From positions 1,740,501-1,804,500 of the forward strand of contig NZ_WVRN01000001.1 of assembly GCF_013112245.1 (NCBI RefSeq): a DNA stretch of 64,000 nucleotides, written 5' to 3'. Below the pieces are notes generated by a model. That model was not told the DNA's origin and searched no databases. It saw only the letters and a program-made list of their open reading frames with translations. This DNA comes from Ruegeria sp. HKCCD4315 (GTDB lineage: Bacteria; Pseudomonadota; Alphaproteobacteria; Rhodobacterales; Rhodobacteraceae). Position numbers and translations under genes: made by a program. Shown here piece by piece: positions 43,678 to 53,432 of this stretch (within the stretch, counting starts at the first letter, position 1; every line of letters begins with the position of its first letter).

Positions 43678-44574
43678 ATGAATGCACAAAAACACCTTTC
43701 GCCCCGCGCGTGGGCCGAGCTTTTGCTACTTGGCATCATCTGGGGCGCGTCCTTTGTCTCGATCCGGATCGCGCTGGACACCATTCCGGTCATGACGTCC
43801 GTGCTTCATCGCACGTTCTGGGCCATGCTGGTGCTTTGGCTGGTGGTCTGGGCTCAAGGGCACGAACTTCCACGTGCTCCAAGGGTTTTGGGTGCCTTTC
43901 TGGTCATGGGACTGCTCAACAACGTGATCCCTTTCAGTCTGATGGCTTGGGGGCAGCTTTACATCGACACCGGCCTGACCGCGATCCTGAACGCCTCGAC
44001 CGCCGTGTTTGGGGTTCTGGTTGCTGCTTTATTTTTTCGCGATGAACGACTGACAAGCTCCCGACTGATTGGCGTTTGTCTGGGCTTCGTCGGCGTCACG
44101 ATTGCAATTGGCGTACAAAACTTCACAGGGTTCAGCCTGCAAAGCACGGCCCAGCTTGCTGTTCTGGCTGGAACAGTGTCATACGCTTTCGCTGCCGCAT
44201 GGGCCCGATACGCACTGTCCGACCTTCCCCCCATCGTTGCCGCAGCAGGCATGTTGACCGGATCGACCATCTTGGTACTGCCACTGACCCTAATAACGGA
44301 TGGTTTGCCGAGTCTTGCGCTGCCAGCAATCACCTGGGCGGCCATTGGCTATTACGCAATTGTTGCAACCGCCGGGGCGTACCTTTTGTACTACCGTGTT
44401 CTGGCCATGGCTGGCAGCGGCAACCTGATGTTGGTAACGCTGGTGATTCCCCCGGTCGCCATCGTATTGGGGGCGTTACTGCGCGGCGAAGCGCTGTCAC
44501 CCAACGCCTATTTTGGCTTTGCTATTCTTGCCGCAGGTCTTTTGGTTCTCAATCGCTCTGGCCGTCGTGATTGA
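43678..44574 (+). CDS. EamA/DMT-superfamily transporter
   Basis: The 298-residue protein has ten membrane helices and the two EamA repeats. Features: AELLLLGIIWGASFVSIRIAL near the N-terminus, GLTAILNASTAVFGVLVA in the first half, and SGNLMLVTLVIPPVAIVLGALLRGEAL at the second. It is close to the RhaT/YdcZ-like EamA type that exports small metabolites. It lies just before the unknown ATPase (48 bp); whether they share a transcript is unclear. Substrate unknown. Confidence 0.88.
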   Translation: MNAQKHLSPRAWAELLLLGIIWGASFVSIRIALDTIPVMTSVLHRTFWAMLVLWLVVWAQGHELPRAPRVLGAFLVMGLLNNVIPFSLMAWGQLYIDTGLTAILNASTAVFGVLVAALFFRDERLTSSRLIGVCLGFVGVTIAIGVQNFTGFSLQSTAQLAVLAGTVSYAFAAAWARYALSDLPPIVAAAGMLTGSTILVLPLTLITDGLPSLALPAITWAAIGYYAIVATAGAYLLYYRVLAMAGSGNLMLVTLVIPPVAIVLGALLRGEALSPNAYFGFAILAAGLLVLNRSGRRD

Positions 44575-44622
44575 CGCCGCCCTTTGCCCGATTTAGCAAA
44601 GGCAAAAAAGGGACAGCGCATA

Positions 44623-45495
44623 ATGATCTACTCCTCAGCCGAAGACTGGCGCACCGCACGCCGTAAGAAAGTGCTGTTCTTTGGCATGTCCGGCCTGGGC
44701 AAGACGTATGTCTCGAACATCCTCAGGGATTCGGGGAACTGGTTCCACTACTCGATCGATTACCGGATCGGCACGCGTTACATGGGTGAATACATCACCG
44801 ACAACGCCAAGGCCGAGGCTATGAAGGTTCCGTTCCTGCGCGACCTGCTGTTGTCGGACTCGATCTATATCGGCTCGAATATCTCGTTTGAAAACCTGAC
44901 CCCTGTTGCCGCCTATCTAGGCAAACCGGGCAATCCGGCGCTTGGCGGGTTGGAAATGCCAGAGTACCGCCGCCGGCAGGAGCAGTTTCGTCTGGCCGAG
45001 ATTCATGCCCTTTTGGATACTGAATATTTCATCGACCGCGCCGAGCGTTTGTATCAATACCCTCACTTTATCTGTGATACGGGTGGTTCGATCTGTGAAT
45101 GGGTCGACCCGGAGGATCCCAAAGATCAGATCTTGTCAGAACTGTCGCGCCAAACCCTGATGATCTGGTTGCAAGGGGATGAAGGTCATACAGCCGAATT
45201 GGTGCGCAGGTTCGATAAAGCACCGAAACCAATGTCTTACCAGGCAGATTTCCTGACCCGCACATGGGCCGAGTATCTGGATCAAAAAGGGTGTGCCGAA
45301 TCTGATGTGGACCCTGACGATTTCGTTCGCTGGACCTATGCGCAGGCTCTGGCGCACCGCCAACCGCGCTATGAGGCGATGGCCAAGAACTGGGGTGTGA
45401 CGATTGCAGCCGATGATATCGGCAAGATCCGCGACGCCGGTGATTTCGATGAGTTGATCGAATGCACCCTTGAGACCGAACCCAAGAACGCCTAA
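44623..45495 (+). CDS. P-loop ATPase of unknown function
   Basis: I cannot name the family. The 290-residue protein has a Walker A near the N-terminus (FFGMSGLGKTYVS, residues ~21-33) and CDTGGSICEW as a possible Walker B-like region, with several conserved-looking aromatic stretches (HYSIDYRIGTRYMGEY). It resembles kinase-type ATPases annotated simply as ATPase in Rhodobacteraceae. The start at 44623 is after AAAAAAGGGA; an in-frame alternative at 44584 is weaker. It ends 36 bases before metA and is on the same strand, which makes a link to methionine metabolism possible but unproven. Confidence 0.72.
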   Translation: MIYSSAEDWRTARRKKVLFFGMSGLGKTYVSNILRDSGNWFHYSIDYRIGTRYMGEYITDNAKAEAMKVPFLRDLLLSDSIYIGSNISFENLTPVAAYLGKPGNPALGGLEMPEYRRRQEQFRLAEIHALLDTEYFIDRAERLYQYPHFICDTGGSICEWVDPEDPKDQILSELSRQTLMIWLQGDEGHTAELVRRFDKAPKPMSYQADFLTRTWAEYLDQKGCAESDVDPDDFVRWTYAQALAHRQPRYEAMAKNWGVTIAADDIGKIRDAGDFDELIECTLETEPKNA

Positions 45496-45531
45496 CTAGC
45501 AGTTTTCCTTACTCTCTTCGAAGTCTGACAA

Positions 45532-46449
45532 ATGCCCATCAAAATCCCATCTGATCTTCCTGCTTTTGACGTCCTGACCAAAGAGGGCGTCATGGTCATG
45601 GACGAAGATCAGGCCATGCGTCAGGATATCCGCCCGCTGCGCATTGGATTGCTGAATCTGATGCCCAAGAAAATCCAGACGGAAAACCAGTTCGCGCGCC
45701 TGATCGGTGCAACCCCCTTGCAGATCGACCTGTCCCTGATCCGCATGACCGAACACCGCACCAAAAACACTGCGGCCGAACATATGTCTGAGTTCTACCA
45801 CCCATTTCAGGAGGTCAAGGACGAGAAATTCGACGGCCTGATCATCACGGGCGCGCCAATCGAGCATCTGGAATTTGGTGACGTTACTTATTGGGACGAG
45901 ATCAGCGAAGTCTTCGAGTGGACGCAGACCAATGTTCATTCGACCTTTGGTGTCTGCTGGGGCGGAATGGCGATGATTAACCATTTCCACGGCGTGCGTA
46001 AACACATGCTGGACGCCAAGGCGTTTGGCTGTTTCCGTCACCGGAACCTGAACCCGGCCTCGCCGTTTTTACGCGGGTTCTCCGACGACTGTGTGATCCC
46101 TGTCAGCCGCTGGACAGAGATGAAACAGGGTGAAATCGACAGCGCCCCCGGTTTGAACACTCTATTGGGCAGCGACGATGTTGGGCCTTGCCTGGTCGAG
46201 GATCCTGAGCACCGCGCGCTCTATATCTTCAACCATTTCGAATATGACAGCGATACGCTGAAGCAGGAATATGACCGGGACGTAGCAAATGGCACACCAA
46301 TCAACGTGCCGATCAACTATTACCCGGATGATGATCCATCAGAAACGCCACAAAACCGGTGGCGCAGCCATGCGCATCTGCTCTATGGCAACTGGATCAA
46401 CGAAATCTACCAGTCCACGCCTTTCGATATGAGCAAAATTGGCAAGTAA
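45532..46449 (+). CDS. metA: homoserine O-acetyltransferase (MetA fold)
   Basis: MetA activates homoserine in methionine synthesis. The 305-residue protein has the catalytic Cys142 in VCWGGMA and the C-terminal IFNHFEYD motif. The acyl-CoA choice in this family depends on residue 111: Gly in the E. coli succinyl enzyme, Glu in the acetyl enzymes of Bacillus cereus and others. Here it is Glu111 in GAPIEHLEF, so the enzyme should use acetyl-CoA, although it is often annotated as a succinyltransferase. There is no SAM riboswitch in the 36-bp gap upstream. It overlaps the next gene by 11 bases. Confidence 0.93.
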   Translation: MPIKIPSDLPAFDVLTKEGVMVMDEDQAMRQDIRPLRIGLLNLMPKKIQTENQFARLIGATPLQIDLSLIRMTEHRTKNTAAEHMSEFYHPFQEVKDEKFDGLIITGAPIEHLEFGDVTYWDEISEVFEWTQTNVHSTFGVCWGGMAMINHFHGVRKHMLDAKAFGCFRHRNLNPASPFLRGFSDDCVIPVSRWTEMKQGEIDSAPGLNTLLGSDDVGPCLVEDPEHRALYIFNHFEYDSDTLKQEYDRDVANGTPINVPINYYPDDDPSETPQNRWRSHAHLLYGNWINEIYQSTPFDMSKIGK

Positions 46450-47392
46450 AGCGTTCATACTCCTTGGCCTCATCGTACTGGGCCTGGCCGTGCTGACCGC
46501 TTGGCGCAGCGCCAAGAATGAGGCGATGGCAGAAGCGGCCTTTCCACCCGAAGGTCAGGTTCTTGATGTTGATGGCATCGCCGTACACGCCGTTGTGATG
46601 GGCGAAGGCCCGGATGTTGTGCTGATCCATGGCTCCAGCGGGAACACGCGCGATATGACCTTCGCACTGGCCCCCATTCTGGCCCAGAACTTTCGGGTTA
46701 TCGTATTCGACCGCCCCGGCTTGGGGTATTCAGAAAGCTTCAACCCCGACGGCGAAACCATCATCGAGCAGGCAGATATCCTGCAACGGGCAGCAGCACA
46801 GCTGGGGGCCGACAAACCCATCGTAGCAGGCCAAAGCTATGGCGGGTCGGTCTCGCTTGCGTGGGCAGTAACGCGTCCTGAAAACATCTCGGCCCTGGTT
46901 CTGATCGCGCCTGCGGCCATCCCGTGGGAAACGCCCTTGGATGGCTTTAACCGGCTGGCATCAACCACCGCAGGTAATGCTCTGGTCCTGCCCCTGATCA
47001 GCTCTTTCGTGCCTGAATGGTACGTGACGCAAGCGTTGGACAAAGTATTTGCGCCACAGACCGCGCCTGAGGGGTACGCAGAGCACTTCGGCCCCGGCCT
47101 CACGATCCGGCGTGGATCAATGCACGCAAATGCCAAGCAACGCGCCAATCTGCTGGATGAGATTACCCGTCTGCAGCCCAGATATGGCGAAATTTCCGTG
47201 CCAACAGAAATCATTCACGGAACCGCTGACGACACGGTTGGTCTTGAATGGCATTCCGAACGCCTGATCGACCAAATCCCAGGGGCCGAGTTGATCGACT
47301 TGCCCGGCATCGGCCACATGCCGCAGGTGGTCGCCGCCCCCGAGGTCGCTGCCGCCATAGATCGTGCGGCCCAGCGTGCGGGTTTGCGTTAA
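46439..47392 (+). CDS. membrane-anchored alpha/beta hydrolase
   Basis: The 317-residue protein has an N-terminal membrane anchor ([17 protein letters not shown]), and an alpha/beta hydrolase fold with oxyanion HGSSGNTRD, nucleophile elbow GQSYGGS, acid in GTADDTV and histidine in GIGHMPQ. Start is a TTG at 46439 that overlaps metA by 11 bases; starting later would lose the membrane anchor. It likely cleaves an ester or related bond at the inner membrane. Substrate unknown; the metA overlap may only be compaction, but other MetA relatives act near hydrolase-fold acyltransferases. Confidence 0.85.
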   Translation: MASKAFILLGLIVLGLAVLTAWRSAKNEAMAEAAFPPEGQVLDVDGIAVHAVVMGEGPDVVLIHGSSGNTRDMTFALAPILAQNFRVIVFDRPGLGYSESFNPDGETIIEQADILQRAAAQLGADKPIVAGQSYGGSVSLAWAVTRPENISALVLIAPAAIPWETPLDGFNRLASTTAGNALVLPLISSFVPEWYVTQALDKVFAPQTAPEGYAEHFGPGLTIRRGSMHANAKQRANLLDEITRLQPRYGEISVPTEIIHGTADDTVGLEWHSERLIDQIPGAELIDLPGIGHMPQVVAAPEVAAAIDRAAQRAGLR

Positions 47393-47441
47393 TCCGGGCT
47401 CTAATCCATAGTAAGATATGGATTTTATCGCGAGGTGACAT

Positions 47442-48311
47442 ATGGCCCGGTCCGAAAAAGGTTCTATCGAAAGATATTATCAAAAAGACGCCCCCAAGGC
47501 GGTACGGGAAGAAATCAAGAAATCGGGAAAAGGCGATATTCTAAACGCCACATACCCGTATCGCGAGAAAATGAAGACCAAGGACTATGATGCTCAGATG
47601 GAGCTTCTCCAGATCGAGTTGGTCAAGATGCAGTCCTGGGTGAAGGAAACAGGCCATAGGGTGGCGATCATCTTTGAAGGGCGCGACGCCGCTGGTAAAG
47701 GCGGCACAATCAAGCGGTTCCGTGAAAATCTGAACCCGCGCGGGGCTCGCAATGTGGCGCTTGCCAAGCCTTCGGATGCGGAACGCAGCCAATGGTATTT
47801 TCAACGCTATATCGCCCACCTGCCCGCCGCTGGCGAAATCGTTTTCTTTGACCGGAGCTGGTACAACCGGGGTGTCGTCGAGAATGTCTTCGGCTTTTGC
47901 ACGCTGGAAGAGCGTGAGCGGTTCTTCCGTCAAGTACTACCGCTGGAAATGGGGTTGGTGAATGACGGGATCCATCTCTTCAAATTCTGGCTCAATGTCG
48001 GGCGTGCCGAGCAGTTGAACCGCTTTTTGGCGCGCGAGACGGACCCGCTCAAACAGTGGAAGCTTAGCCCGATTGATGTAGCCGGTCTGAACAAATGGGA
48101 TGAGTATACGGAATCGATCTCGGAAACGCTGACCAGATCGCACACCGACGCCTGCCCTTGGACGATCGTGCGTTCAGACGACAAGAAGCGTGCGCGTCTT
48201 GCAGCCATCCGTACGGTCCTGCATGCGTTGGACTATGATGAGAAAGACAAGAAGAGCATCGGCAAGATTGATCCGCAGATTTGCGGTGGCCCGGATGTCT
48301 GGGATGCGTAA
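47442..48311 (+). CDS. ppk2: polyphosphate kinase 2
   Basis: The 289-residue PPK2 enzyme transfers phosphate between polyphosphate and nucleoside diphosphates (class I, one-domain). Walker A is [12 protein letters not shown] (residues ~77-88) and Walker B is FFDRSWYNR; the lid module with the conserved NPRGARNV follows. It has the usual N-terminal basic tail. It lies downstream of the hydrolase with a 49-bp gap. Confidence 0.93.
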   Translation: MARSEKGSIERYYQKDAPKAVREEIKKSGKGDILNATYPYREKMKTKDYDAQMELLQIELVKMQSWVKETGHRVAIIFEGRDAAGKGGTIKRFRENLNPRGARNVALAKPSDAERSQWYFQRYIAHLPAAGEIVFFDRSWYNRGVVENVFGFCTLEERERFFRQVLPLEMGLVNDGIHLFKFWLNVGRAEQLNRFLARETDPLKQWKLSPIDVAGLNKWDEYTESISETLTRSHTDACPWTIVRSDDKKRARLAAIRTVLHALDYDEKDKKSIGKIDPQICGGPDVWDA

Positions 48312-48415
48312 CCCTACACTCCAACGAAGTGTTTTGACGGACAGGGTTGGACGGATCTGCGTGTTTGCTCTATCTCATTGTTTTCAAACACTGCATCAAG
48401 ACAGCTGAGGCCGGA

Positions 48416-49030
48416 ATGACGAAACGCGGGTATCACCACGGGAACCTGAAACAGGCTTTGGTCGAAGCCGCGTTGTCCCTGATTGAAGAAAAAGGGCCAA
48501 CTGGTTTCACCCTGTCCGAAGCCGCAAAAACCGCCGGAGTAACCCCTGCCGCCGTCTATCGCCATTTTCAGGGACGTGAAGACCTGATTGCCGAGGCGGC
48601 GCGGCAAGGGTTCGAGATGTTCGCAGATCTGATGCAATATGCCTATGACAAGGGGCAGCCATCAGCGTTGGCAGCGTTCGAGGCAACCGGACGGGCTTAT
48701 TTGGCCTTTGCCCGCAAGAACCCCGGCCACTATATCGCGATGTTCGAAAGCGGAATCTCTTTGAACCGCACGACCGAGCTTTCTTTGGCCGCCAATCGCG
48801 CCAAGTCGGTTCTGGAAAAAGCGGCGGCGGACCTGTCCCAACATATTCCGCCAGAAAAGCGCCCACCTGCATCGATGTTCAGTGCCCATATCTGGGCGAT
48901 GAGCCACGGTGTTGTTGAGCTTTTTGCCCGCAACACTGGCGCAACCTCTCCATTTCCGCCAGAGGACTTATTGGAAAGTGGGATTGGCATTTATCTACGC
49001 GGTTTGGGCCTCATTCCTCAAGACGACTGA
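48416..49030 (+). CDS. TetR/AcrR-family regulator with WHG domain
   Basis: The 204-residue protein has an N-terminal TetR helix-turn-helix (SLIEEKGPTGFTLSEAAKTAGVTPAAVYRHFQGREDLI; core TLSEAAKTAGVTPAAVYRHF) and a C-terminal WHG domain (about 80-200) with HIWAMSHGVVELF. The MTKRGYHHGNLKQAL start at 48416 is typical; the frame is open to 48347. It is convergent with the cyclase gene. Targets are not evident; the ppk2 gene upstream is a candidate. Confidence 0.88.
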   Translation: MTKRGYHHGNLKQALVEAALSLIEEKGPTGFTLSEAAKTAGVTPAAVYRHFQGREDLIAEAARQGFEMFADLMQYAYDKGQPSALAAFEATGRAYLAFARKNPGHYIAMFESGISLNRTTELSLAANRAKSVLEKAAADLSQHIPPEKRPPASMFSAHIWAMSHGVVELFARNTGATSPFPPEDLLESGIGIYLRGLGLIPQDD

Positions 49031-49036
49031 AACGGG

Positions 49037-50095
49037 TCACAGCAACCGGTTACCTTGTGGCATACTCAGACCCGAGGTCACATTAATCAGGTCCATCTCG
49101 CCCATTCCCTTGATGTCAACACAACCAAGGTCGGAAACCTGAAATTCGTCGATCAGGGCATACTTCATCTCTTCCGGTGCCACGATGTTCATTGGGTTGG
49201 CGAAGACTTGCAAGCGGGACGCTATGTTCACAGCCGGGCCAAAAACGTCATAGACATATTTCTGAATTCCAACGACCGATCCGACCGCAGCCCCCATCCC
49301 TAGGCCAATCCGGGCCTGCCATTTGTGCGGATGGCTTTCGTTCCGGCGCTCGAGATAACGGAGGAACCGCACGGCACAATGCGCAACAGCCGTGGCATGA
49401 TCCGGGGTTGGGTCAGGCATGCCGGACACAGCAAGGTATGCGTCACCTATTGTCTTGATCCGCTCACACCCAAACTGTTCGACGATACGGTCAAAAGCCG
49501 TGAAAATATCGTTCAGCTCGCTCAGGGTTACGGTTGGGTCGGTCTTGGCTGCAAAATCTGTGAACCCTACAAAATCCAACATCACCACCGAAACCTGCTG
49601 ATACAGCTGAGGTGTGACGACGCCAAATGTCTTGAATTCTTCATAGACGGCCCGTGGCATCAGGTTCAGCAACAGGCGTTCAACCCTTTCTTTTTCGCGC
49701 TCAAGTTCTCGGGTATTGCGCTCGACCATGGTGGAATAGCTGTCGATCATGCTTTCCAGCTCGCGAATGCGGGTGATGTTCTGGCATTCCACAATCAGCA
49801 CCTGCTCCGACAACCCATTGGCCAGCGACACTGTCACCGCAAAGATCAACGTCCGGCGTTTTGGTTTGATCTGAAGCTCAACCGAGTACCTCAGGCCAGA
49901 CTGTTTGACATCTTCCAGTTCTTTGGGGTCGAGATCCGGCAGAATATCTCCAAGCGTATTCCCTTCTTCCGGGGCCCCAAACCATTCCGCGAAAGGTCCA
50001 TTGTGAAACACGAACTCCAGATCCGAGGCACGCACCACGGCGACACCAACACCAATGGCACGCAACAGTTGCTCATTGATTGCCAGTATGCTCAT
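49037..50095 (-). CDS. PAS-coupled class III adenylate cyclase
   Basis: The 352-residue protein has a PAS domain (about 5-105), a coiled-coil signalling helix (about 108-145) with the RLLLNLMP hinge, and a class III cyclase domain (155-340). Catalytic residues are complete: metal aspartates Asp174 and Asp218 (IGDAY), purine-binding Lys214 and Asp283 (the Lys/Asp pair predicts ATP rather than GTP), and Asn290/Arg294 (VNIASR) for the transition state. It overlaps the truncated globin gene by four bases, so the two are made together. PAS ligand is unknown. Confidence 0.9.
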   Translation of the reverse strand: MSILAINEQLLRAIGVGVAVVRASDLEFVFHNGPFAEWFGAPEEGNTLGDILPDLDPKELEDVKQSGLRYSVELQIKPKRRTLIFAVTVSLANGLSEQVLIVECQNITRIRELESMIDSYSTMVERNTRELEREKERVERLLLNLMPRAVYEEFKTFGVVTPQLYQQVSVVMLDFVGFTDFAAKTDPTVTLSELNDIFTAFDRIVEQFGCERIKTIGDAYLAVSGMPDPTPDHATAVAHCAVRFLRYLERRNESHPHKWQARIGLGMGAAVGSVVGIQKYVYDVFGPAVNIASRLQVFANPMNIVAPEEMKYALIDEFQVSDLGCVDIKGMGEMDLINVTSGLSMPQGNRLL

Positions 50096-50460
50096 GCCGC
50101 AGTCCGGACGACGATGATGGACCGTTTGCCCTCAATTGCGGCGAGCGCTGTTTTGATATCCCCGTCCGACATGCCATGGGCGCTCAGCGCATCGCCGAAC
50201 AGTTCCGCCATGACGTCAAATTCATCATGTGAGATGTTCAGATGCCGGTGAACAGCTTCAATTCTGTCGTCGTTGAATGATGCAGGTCCTCCGATTAGCG
50301 AAGACACAAACTTCGTCTGATGGTCAATCAAACGGGGCATATCAATGTCCTCGAAGTAATGGCCGATGTCGTCAGAATCCAATGCCATCTCATAGAAGGT
50401 CATCACGACGCGGCTGATTGTTTTGAAGCCGCCATACTTTTCATAAAGTGTCTGTGTCAC
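50092..50460 (-). CDS. group I truncated hemoglobin
   Basis: The 122-residue protein is a 2-on-2 globin of group I: TLYEKYGG at the start, B10 Tyr23 in TFYEM, the distal FVSSLIGGP region, and the proximal histidine His71 in VHRHLNIS. The start is GTG at 50460 (MTQTLYEK), with a weak Shine-Dalgarno. It is first in a two-gene operon with the PAS-cyclase. A role as heme sensor of oxygen or NO that feeds the cyclase is attractive but unproven; NO detoxification is an alternative. Confidence 0.9.
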   Translation of the reverse strand: MTQTLYEKYGGFKTISRVVMTFYEMALDSDDIGHYFEDIDMPRLIDHQTKFVSSLIGGPASFNDDRIEAVHRHLNISHDEFDVMAELFGDALSAHGMSDGDIKTALAAIEGKRSIIVVRTAA

Positions 50461-50766
50461 ACGAATACCCGCGCGTTACCGATCAATAACACCACAACTC
50501 TATATCAAATTGATATTTTTGTTAACGTTTATGATCAGTATGCTCCGACCGGAAAAGAGTTTTCAGGCAAGTCAATTGAAAACTGCCGCAGGTCTTTGCA
50601 CCCGAATAACTTAAAACAGTGAAACGAGTAGATGAAGCCAACACACCCACCTGGTTTCAAAAGCTTCTCCTGCCCCTTCATCCTTCATGTGATTTTCAGT
50701 GGCGGCATCGGTGAATCAAACCGTTCTGCAACCGTGCACCAAAGATCATCACAGTTAGGAAGATTA
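50461..50766. other. AT-rich intergenic region between globin operon and tRNA-Ser
   Basis: About 306 bp without a convincing gene. It holds an inverted repeat (50502-50516), described separately, and the AT-rich upstream region of the globin operon. A plus-strand open frame through here continues into the tRNA and is not real. Confidence 0.6.
50502..50516 (-). promoter_or_regulatory. inverted repeat upstream of the globin gene
   Basis: ATATCAA-A-TTGATAT, 7-bp arms with a one-base centre, lies 42 bases before the globin GTG start. The half-sites resemble those of FNR/CRP-type sites but in reversed order, so it is not a standard FNR box. It may be an operator for the operon. Confidence 0.45.
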
Positions 50767-50856
50767 TGGCGGAGAGACAGGGATTCGAACCCTGGAGACG
50801 GTTTCCCGCCTACACACTTTCCAGGCGTGCGCCTTCGACCACTCGGCCACCTCTCC
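50767..50856 (-). tRNA. tRNA-Ser (anticodon GGA)
   Basis: Read on the minus strand, a 90-base gene folds as a class II tRNA: acceptor stem GGAGAGG with TCTCTCC, D-arm GCCGAGTGGTCGAAGGC, anticodon arm CACGC-CTGGAAA-GTGTG with anticodon GGA, a long variable arm, and a TTCGAAT T-loop. The CCA end is encoded. It reads UCC and UCU serine codons. Confidence 0.97.
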
Positions 50857-51002
50857 GTGCCGGCGATATGTGAACGAATGTGGTCAGATTTGCAAGGCCC
50901 CAATGCGGCGAAAAATCGGGAATGACCCAAATAAGTTGCCCTGCCCCCGTGCGGCTCTCACCCGGCCATTTCAGATCGTTTCAAGGACGTTGGATAACGC
51001 CG

Positions 51003-53432
51003 TTAAACGTCGTCACCAGCGTCTGGATCCAAATCAGCCTCTGTCAGGTCAGCGGGTTTTTGTGATGGGGCCTCGGGCTTGCTTTCCACGGGTTTGGCAG
51101 GGTCTCTCTGATCTTTGACATCCGCCTGCAAAGCTTCGGGATTGCGCAACCAGATGTCGCGCTGAGCAAACGGAATCTCGATACCCGCGTCCGAGAATCT
51201 GCGGTTGATCTCGTGGTTCATGTCGGACTTCACCGACAGCACCCAGTTTACGTCACGCAGGATTGCGCGGATCTCGAAATCAAGGGAATCCGCGCCAAAG
51301 CCCTGAAACACAACACTGGGCGCCGGGTTTGCCAAAACCATCGGATGGTTATTGGCGATCTCACCCAGAATGGTTTCGACCTGGCGCGTATCGGTACCGT
51401 AGGCGACACCAACGGGCACGATGACACGCCCAATTGTGTTGCCTCGGGTATAGTTCGTCACCACGCCGCTGATCAGATCCGAATTTGGAACGATCACATC
51501 TGTTCGGTCGAAGGTTTCGATCCGGGTCGAGCGGACCGAGATATCGCGCACGTAACCCATCATACCGTTCACATCAATCCAGTCCCCCTTGGAAATGGGG
51601 CGTTCCACCAAAAGGATGATGCCAGAGACAAAGTTGGACACGATGGTTTGTAGACCAAAGCCAATGCCGACCGACAAAGCACCGGCAACAATCGCAAGCG
51701 ACGACAAGTCAAACCCGGCCACCATGATTGCCACAAGCGCAGCGAGAAATATGCCGACATAGCCCGAACCAGCCACAATCGCGTTTTGGCCACCCGGATC
51801 AATTTTGGTCTTCGGCAGAAGTGAATTGCGCAACCCGCTTTGCAGCAACCGAGTCAACGCGTAACCGATTGCGAAGACAGCTACAAAGGTCAGGAAGTTG
51901 GTTGGTGAAATCGTGACACCGCCAATGTCGAAACCAAGCAGTAAGCGTGACCACGCTTCCAACAGATCGGTTTCACGCGCACCCCAATATATCGCCAGAA
52001 TAGGCAGCGCAATTATGGCCAGTGCAAAACCGACGAGTACCGCAAAAAGAGACTCACGAGCCGCGTCCCCTTGCCCGGTAATCCAGCCGTAAACCTGGCT
52101 GATGAATCTTTGCAGGATGACCAACGCCCCGATGAGCACCAGGGTCTTCACAGCGGGGAACACGATTGCTTCGGCCGCATTGGTGTACCCAAAGATCGCC
52201 AGAATAGGAGACGCTATCCCCAATAGGAACAATGCCCGGCGCAAGAACTCGACCAATTGGCTGAAGCCTGCCGCTCGAGTTGATGCAGATTGGTCAGGCG
52301 GACCGTCCGTGGTGCGAATCTGGCGTATGCGCAGCAGCAACAAAGCTGTTGCGACAATGACCGGGAAACTGACAACGGCTCGGGTCGCATCCGAGATGTT
52401 TTCGATCCGTTCGAACAGCAGTGCCAATTCGTGCAAAATCAGCATCACGGCAAGCAGGTCGATGTACAGGCGCAGCTCTCTTATTTTTGCAGCGGACAGC
52501 CGTTTGAACCCCTGCGACGCGCCGATCACATATACCTGCCGACCAATCCAGTCGTAGAACAGGATTATCCCTGCCCAATACGGGATGTTTTGCAGCAGCA
52601 GGCTTCCCCTCAGTCCCGTAACACCAGTCAGGCTTATCGCAGTTACCGCGGCCAGAACCCCAATCCAAGGCAACAGAATGCGTAAAAGCGAAATGACGAA
52701 AGACCAAACCCCAGTGCCGGACCCGCCCCAAAGCCTTAAGTATTCCCCCCCACGTTCGGACCACTTTTTGCCAAAAATCAGCAGTACAGCTGAAAGGGCC
52801 AGCAGTACGAAAATTGCCAATCCGCGGTCACGGATTTGTTCGCGCACAACGTCTGAACGAAAGTTGGTGATCGTTTCATTTCCGAGGCTCTGGATTGCTT
52901 CTTTTACGTCCACCCATGCCGGACCCCAGTATGCGGGGTTTATCGGCGACGGACCTTGTTCAAAGAACTCCTTGGTCTGCCGCGTACGTAGGATCTGATC
53001 TATTTCGCTGATCAAACCGTTGGCACGGCTATATGCCTCCTCGGAAATAATCCGCGGCACGCGCAAGCTGTTTAGCTGTTTTTCCAGATGCGCCCGCAAC
53101 GTTGCAATATCTTCCGGCTCGGTCGCGTCCCCTTCGGGCTTGGGACCAAGCGCGTTGATTTGACTGTCCAACGTGGAAATACGGTCGGTGTTGGCACTTC
53201 TCGCTCTGTTAAAGTCGTCCCTGTAACTATTAATTTCTGAACGTAAGTTTTCCAGAGCTGCGTCCGAGGCACGGTTCGCCTCGATCACATCTTCTGCACG
53301 GTCCGCCGTTTTCAACCATCCCTGATAATATTCGCTCTGCCGGTTACTCAGCTGCGCATCCGCGCCGCCTGCGAACCCAACTAGGCACAGAAAGAACAGG
53401 ACAAGAAACAGGCGGACCTGCGCCAGCATCAT
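51003..53432 (-). CDS. DUF3772-containing MscS-family mechanosensitive channel
   Basis: The 809-residue protein has a signal peptide (MMLAQVRLFLVLFFLCLVGFAGGADA region), a long periplasmic helical part with a DUF3772 segment (about residues 110-185), about eleven membrane helices, and the MscS pore and beta domain near residues 590-720 (SVGIGFGLQTIVSNFVSG, ISKGDWIDVNG). A charged, proline/lysine-rich tail follows. It resembles the MscK/YbiO/MscM large channels that open on osmotic down-shock. Its start overlaps the cysK stop, so it is the last gene of the phr-cfa-trgAB-cysK unit. Confidence 0.88.
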   Translation of the reverse strand: MMLAQVRLFLVLFFLCLVGFAGGADAQLSNRQSEYYQGWLKTADRAEDVIEANRASDAALENLRSEINSYRDDFNRARSANTDRISTLDSQINALGPKPEGDATEPEDIATLRAHLEKQLNSLRVPRIISEEAYSRANGLISEIDQILRTRQTKEFFEQGPSPINPAYWGPAWVDVKEAIQSLGNETITNFRSDVVREQIRDRGLAIFVLLALSAVLLIFGKKWSERGGEYLRLWGGSGTGVWSFVISLLRILLPWIGVLAAVTAISLTGVTGLRGSLLLQNIPYWAGIILFYDWIGRQVYVIGASQGFKRLSAAKIRELRLYIDLLAVMLILHELALLFERIENISDATRAVVSFPVIVATALLLLRIRQIRTTDGPPDQSASTRAAGFSQLVEFLRRALFLLGIASPILAIFGYTNAAEAIVFPAVKTLVLIGALVILQRFISQVYGWITGQGDAARESLFAVLVGFALAIIALPILAIYWGARETDLLEAWSRLLLGFDIGGVTISPTNFLTFVAVFAIGYALTRLLQSGLRNSLLPKTKIDPGGQNAIVAGSGYVGIFLAALVAIMVAGFDLSSLAIVAGALSVGIGFGLQTIVSNFVSGIILLVERPISKGDWIDVNGMMGYVRDISVRSTRIETFDRTDVIVPNSDLISGVVTNYTRGNTIGRVIVPVGVAYGTDTRQVETILGEIANNHPMVLANPAPSVVFQGFGADSLDFEIRAILRDVNWVLSVKSDMNHEINRRFSDAGIEIPFAQRDIWLRNPEALQADVKDQRDPAKPVESKPEAPSQKPADLTEADLDPDAGDDV

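Noticed and set aside
45496..45531. SAM riboswitch ahead of metA
   Set aside because: The gap is only 36 bases, too short for any SAM riboswitch class, and no matching structure is seen in the preceding coding sequence.
50502..50516. FNR box upstream of the globin operon
   Set aside because: The half-sites are in the order ATCAA..TTGAT with a one-base centre, not TTGAT-N4-ATCAA.
50632..50925. A 97-codon plus-strand open frame over the tRNA-Ser gene
   Set aside because: Its middle is the translated antisense of the tRNA (RDRDSNPGDG-type peptide), a well-known annotation artefact.
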